The notes under the pieces are model-generated. The model was given only the letters and a program-made list of their open reading frames with translations. It had not been told where the DNA came from and ran no database searches. Position numbers and translations under genes: made by a program. Positions 60,526 through 64,000 of a stretch of DNA of 64,000 nucleotides are shown here, one piece after another. Numbering within the stretch: position 1 is the first letter of the stretch; each line of letters opens with the position of its first letter. This DNA comes from Chryseobacterium sp. SORGH_AS_0447 (lineage in GTDB: Bacteria > Bacteroidota > Bacteroidia > Flavobacteriales > Weeksellaceae). The stretch spans positions 1,978,501 through 2,042,500 of the forward strand of contig NZ_JAUTAR010000001.1 in NCBI RefSeq assembly GCF_030818695.1, read 5' to 3'.

Positions 60526-63182
60526 TGAAATTAAATTTTACATTCATTGGAATTACATTATTGGGTTCCGTTTTTATATCTGCCCAGAAACCGTTGTATA
60601 AAGATCCGAAACAGCCTGTAGAAGTCAGGGTGCAGGATCTGCTGAAAAGAATGACGCCTGAAGAAAAGTTCTGGCAGTGTTTCATGATTCCCGGCGATCT
60701 TGATAATGTTCCGAAAGGCCAGTACGCTCATGGGATTTTCGGGCTTCAGGTAAGTGCCGGAAACCAGGGCGGCGGTGCGGCCGGGCAGATGCTCACGTAC
60801 AATGCGAATGAGGATGCGGAAAAGCTGACCAAAAAAATCAATGCCATCCAGAAATATTTTGTCGAAGAATCAAGATTGGGAATTCCGGTCATTCCGTTTG
60901 ATGAAGCGCTGCACGGACTGGTGCGGGAAGGTGCCACGGCTTTCCCGCAGGCCATCGGCCTTGCCGCGACGTTTAATCCTGAATTGATGAAGCAGGTTTC
61001 AACAGCCATTGCCAGAGAATCAAAATTGAGAGGGATCCGGCAGATTTTAACCCCGGTGGTGAATCTGGCGAGCGATGTCCGTTGGGGAAGGACCGAGGAG
61101 ACGTATGGCGAAGATCCTTTCCTGACTTCGGTTATGGGCGTTAGTTTCGTCAGCTCCTTTGAGAATATGGGAATTATCACCACGCCGAAACACTTTTTGG
61201 CAAACGTCGGCGAAGGCGGCCGCGATTCATATCCGATCCACTGGAGCAAAAGATACCTGGAGGAAACGCACTTGGTTCCTTTTGAAAAAGCCTTTCATCA
61301 GGGGAAAAGCCGTTCGGTAATGACTTCGTACAATCTGCTGGACGGCAGGCCTTCGACCGCAAACCATTGGCTGCTGACGGAAAAATTAAAAAAAGACTGG
61401 AATTTTAAAGGCTTCGTGATTAGCGATGCCAGTGCTGTCGGCGGAGCCAATGTACTGCATTTTACGGCGAAGGATTATGACGATGCCTCGGCACAGGCCA
61501 TCAATGCCGGGCTGGATGTCATTTTTCAGACCGAATATAAGCATTACCAGCTTTTCATCCCGCCTTTCCTGGACGGACGGATTTCAAAAGAAAGAATCGA
61601 CGATGCGGTGGCCAGGGTACTGAGGGCAAAATTTGAACTCGGACTTTTTGAAAACCCGTACGTTTCCGAAAAGGACATTGAAGCTTTAAAGAAAATCAAC
61701 CATAAGCCCCTGGCGGAAAAAGCAGCCGTCGAATCTTTTGTCCTGCTTCAAAATCAGAATCATACGCTACCTGTTCCGGAAAATGTAAAAAGGATATTGG
61801 TAGTGGGAACCGATGCAGCTGATGCAAGACTGGGTGGTTACTCAGGGCCGGGAAATAAAAAGGTAAGCATCCTCGAAGGAATCCGGAATTTTGTAAAAAA
61901 TAAGAATATTGAAATTACCTATTCAAAAGGGATCGACTGGAACCTGAAAAAGTATGTAACCGTTCCCGCTGAATTTTTATCTTCCGGAAATCAGAAAGGG
62001 CTGAAAGGAACTTATTTTGCCAATTCGGATGTAAAAGGAACTCCCGCTTTTGAAAGACAGGACGAACAGCTGAATTTCAGGTGGACTTTATACTCGCCAA
62101 ATCCTGAAAAGCTGCAGCCTGACGATTACAGTGTCCGGTGGACCGGAAAATTACAGGCACCGGAATCCGGAAAATACCAGTTAGGTCTTCGCGGAAACGA
62201 CGGGTTCAGGCTTTATCTCAACGGAAAATTAATGATCGACAATTGGGAAAAGCTGAGTTATTCCACCAAAACCGTAGATCTCGATTTTATTAAAGGTCAG
62301 AAATATGATGTGGCTGTGGAATTCCATGAAAACAGGGGAGAAGCCAACATCGAGCTGATCTGGAATTACGGACTGAACGATTACCGTAAAGATTATAACG
62401 ATGCCTTAAAACTGGCGCAGGAAGCAGATTACATCATCGTAACCGCCGGAATTCACGAAGGTGAGTTTCAGGACCGGTCGTCTTTAAGCCTTCCGGGAAA
62501 CCAGGAACCATTCATTCATGAAGTTTCAACATTAAACAAACCGGTTGCCGTAGTTTTGGTAGGTGGCTCTGCCATAAAAACAACGGATTGGAAAGATGAG
62601 GTCGGGGCCATTCTCGACGTCTGGTATCCGGGGGAAGAGGGAGGAAATGCCGTAGCGAAAGTGTTGTTCGGAGCAGAAAACCCGTCGGGAAAATTACCGG
62701 TTACTTTCCCGGTGGAAGAGGGGCAGCTGCCTTTATCCTACAACCATCATCCGACCGGTAGAGGAAACGATTATTATGACCTGAGCGGCGAACCGTTATA
62801 TCCGTTCGGATTCGGGTTAAGCTATAGCACTTTTGAAATTTCCGGGCTTGAATTAAATCAGTCAGCCTATTCTGCCAACGATACGATCATTGCTAAAGTC
62901 AACGTAAAAAATACAGGCTCAAAATTAGGAAGTGAAGTGGTACAGCTGTATGTGAAAGACCTGCTGGCTTCGGTTTCAAGACCTATTATTGAACTGAAAG
63001 GTTTTCAGAAGGTGCATTTAAAACCTGGAGAATCAAAACAAATTTCCATTGAAGTCCCGGTGAAAGAACTGAAATTTTTGGACGAAAATATGAACTGGAC
63101 GGTTGAAAAAGGGACATACCGGATTTTGGTTGGGAATTCCTCAAAGAATCTTCCGCTGAAACAGAATATAGAAATTAAATAG
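60525..63182 (+). CDS. Secreted GH3 glycosidase with inserted PA14 domain
   Basis: This 885-residue protein has a signal peptide ending FISAQ (residue 21). The GH3 N-terminal domain carries LASDVRWGRTEETYGEDP and the nucleophile Asp301 in GFVISDASAV. The second GH3 domain is interrupted from about residue 487 by a PA14 domain (LKGTYFANSDVKGTPAF, YSVRWTGKLQAPESGKYQLG, GFRLYLNGKLMIDNW), a carbohydrate-binding insertion. A fibronectin-III-like domain ends it (VKNTGSKLGSEVVQLYV). It is probably a beta-glucosidase or beta-xylosidase acting with the GH29 fucosidase. Translationally coupled by a 1-base overlap. Confidence 0.92.
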   Translation: MKLNFTFIGITLLGSVFISAQKPLYKDPKQPVEVRVQDLLKRMTPEEKFWQCFMIPGDLDNVPKGQYAHGIFGLQVSAGNQGGGAAGQMLTYNANEDAEKLTKKINAIQKYFVEESRLGIPVIPFDEALHGLVREGATAFPQAIGLAATFNPELMKQVSTAIARESKLRGIRQILTPVVNLASDVRWGRTEETYGEDPFLTSVMGVSFVSSFENMGIITTPKHFLANVGEGGRDSYPIHWSKRYLEETHLVPFEKAFHQGKSRSVMTSYNLLDGRPSTANHWLLTEKLKKDWNFKGFVISDASAVGGANVLHFTAKDYDDASAQAINAGLDVIFQTEYKHYQLFIPPFLDGRISKERIDDAVARVLRAKFELGLFENPYVSEKDIEALKKINHKPLAEKAAVESFVLLQNQNHTLPVPENVKRILVVGTDAADARLGGYSGPGNKKVSILEGIRNFVKNKNIEITYSKGIDWNLKKYVTVPAEFLSSGNQKGLKGTYFANSDVKGTPAFERQDEQLNFRWTLYSPNPEKLQPDDYSVRWTGKLQAPESGKYQLGLRGNDGFRLYLNGKLMIDNWEKLSYSTKTVDLDFIKGQKYDVAVEFHENRGEANIELIWNYGLNDYRKDYNDALKLAQEADYIIVTAGIHEGEFQDRSSLSLPGNQEPFIHEVSTLNKPVAVVLVGGSAIKTTDWKDEVGAILDVWYPGEEGGNAVAKVLFGAENPSGKLPVTFPVEEGQLPLSYNHHPTGRGNDYYDLSGEPLYPFGFGLSYSTFEISGLELNQSAYSANDTIIAKVNVKNTGSKLGSEVVQLYVKDLLASVSRPIIELKGFQKVHLKPGESKQISIEVPVKELKFLDENMNWTVEKGTYRILVGNSSKNLPLKQNIEIK

Positions 63183-63282
63183 TTCTAAAATTATTGTACG
63201 ATATCTGTAAGCATTTTCTCATAATTGAATGAGGATAATGAATGACAAATTACATTAAAATCATTCGTAAAAAGTACATATC

Positions 63283-63546
63283 ATGAAAAAGTTTTTAATA
63301 TCGACCGTTATTTTGCTCGGATTATCAATGAATGTTTACGGACAAAGACGTCCGCCTGCGCCGCCACATCCTTCGAAAGGCCAGCTGGTCAGCAGTAAAT
63401 CTCAGGAGCTGGCACAAAGGTACAACAGAGAGAGAAAGCTTATCCTGAATCATCCGTTGGCCACAAAGAAAATGAAAAGAGACCAGTTAAGGGCGCTTAA
63501 TGAAAGATATGCCAATGAAAAACGTTTGCTGAGAAGCGCAAAATAA
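63283..63546 (+). CDS. Small secreted basic protein
   Basis: This 87-residue protein has a signal peptide ending NVYGQ (residue 21). The mature part is short, basic and helical (LAQRYNRERKLILNHPLATKK, MKRDQLRALNERYANEKRLL). No family is recognised. It is between the GH3 gene and the dihydrolipoyl dehydrogenase gene and ends before a terminator. Confidence 0.68.
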   Translation: MKKFLISTVILLGLSMNVYGQRRPPAPPHPSKGQLVSSKSQELAQRYNRERKLILNHPLATKKMKRDQLRALNERYANEKRLLRSAK

Positions 63547-63571
63547 CATAATAGTTTTAACGAAAATAAAT

Positions 63572-63608
63572 AAAAAGTCCGTTTCATCATTTTGATACGG
63601 GCTTTTTT
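63572..63608 (+). terminator. Terminator after the small secreted protein gene
   Basis: An imperfect stem (AAAAGTCCGT and ACGGGCTTTT) with a loop of about 14 bases and a following T-run. Confidence 0.6.
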
Positions 63609-63752
63609 GTATCATTTCCAGTTAAGATTTATTTATTTGAAATAGCTGTCGCTGTTAGCAATAAAAGCACCTCATTTCCTTTAAAAATCATCCTTAAATT
63701 TCACCGCATATCAATTTTTGAGGAATGCAGCACTTCCGATATTTTTCCTTAA

Positions 63753-64000
<248 letters not shown>

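Overview
The window comes from a Bacteroidota chromosome, most likely Chryseobacterium or a close relative in the Flavobacteriia. The evidence is an AT-rich background with moderate-GC genes, several promoters of the Bacteroidota type (TTG, about 19 bases, TAnnTTTG), and gene content typical of the group: fused E1 alpha/beta dehydrogenase, S9 peptidase, AIM24-family protein, Rhs cassettes, and a vWA protein next to a DUF4139 protein. The genus is my inference. I saw no rRNA, tRNA or CRISPR array.

Region 1 (1-6.8 kb) is an AT-rich accessory region. It is a row of displaced Rhs C-terminal toxin pieces, each followed by an immunity-type gene: an Rhs core remnant with a PD-(D/E)XK-like toxin plus DUF4304, a headless Rhs toxin tip plus a SUKH protein, and a GIY-YIG-like toxin tip plus two tandem paralogous immunity genes. 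A beheaded XRE regulator, a separate unit encoding a 30-residue membrane peptide, and an IS1-family transposase remnant also lie here.

Region 2 (6.8-24.5 kb) is mostly core: a Tam methyltransferase, an Lrp/AsnC regulator divergent from an MFS exporter, a metallophosphoesterase, a secreted GH3 beta-glucosidase, an orphan tail-fibre-like protein, and metNIQ. Upstream of metN is a Met/Cys-rich leader ORF followed by an intrinsic terminator, which looks like translational attenuation. A small GNAT protein, a receiver-pirin fusion, topoisomerase III and two more enzymes follow.

Region 3 (24.9-41.5 kb) begins with a tandem array of 107-bp repeats. Core genes follow: a holin-like membrane protein, an S9 peptidase, a MUG-like DNA glycosylase, AIM24, queA, rlmN, a sterol-desaturase-family protein, a polyprenyl synthase and the fused E1. 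A foreign-looking trypsin-like protease sits between the E1 gene and an HxlR/OYE divergent pair that has a cluster of GTTAC motifs in its shared promoter.

Region 4 (41.6-64 kb) starts with a double-glycine-leader peptide gene and an HTH protein. Next come a C1 peptidase, then an ECF sigma factor with an unusual anti-sigma/TonB-plug-like partner. A matching ECF-type promoter precedes the vWA-DUF4139 pair. A GbsR regulator with palindromic operators precedes a run of five small membrane proteins, SRPBCC, DUF2071 and a nonsense-interrupted epimerase. MITE-like palindromes separate the following genes: an epoxide-hydrolase-like enzyme, an NmrA-like protein and a Crp/Fnr regulator. A secreted GH29-GH3(PA14) glycosidase pair and the start of a dihydrolipoyl dehydrogenase gene close the window.
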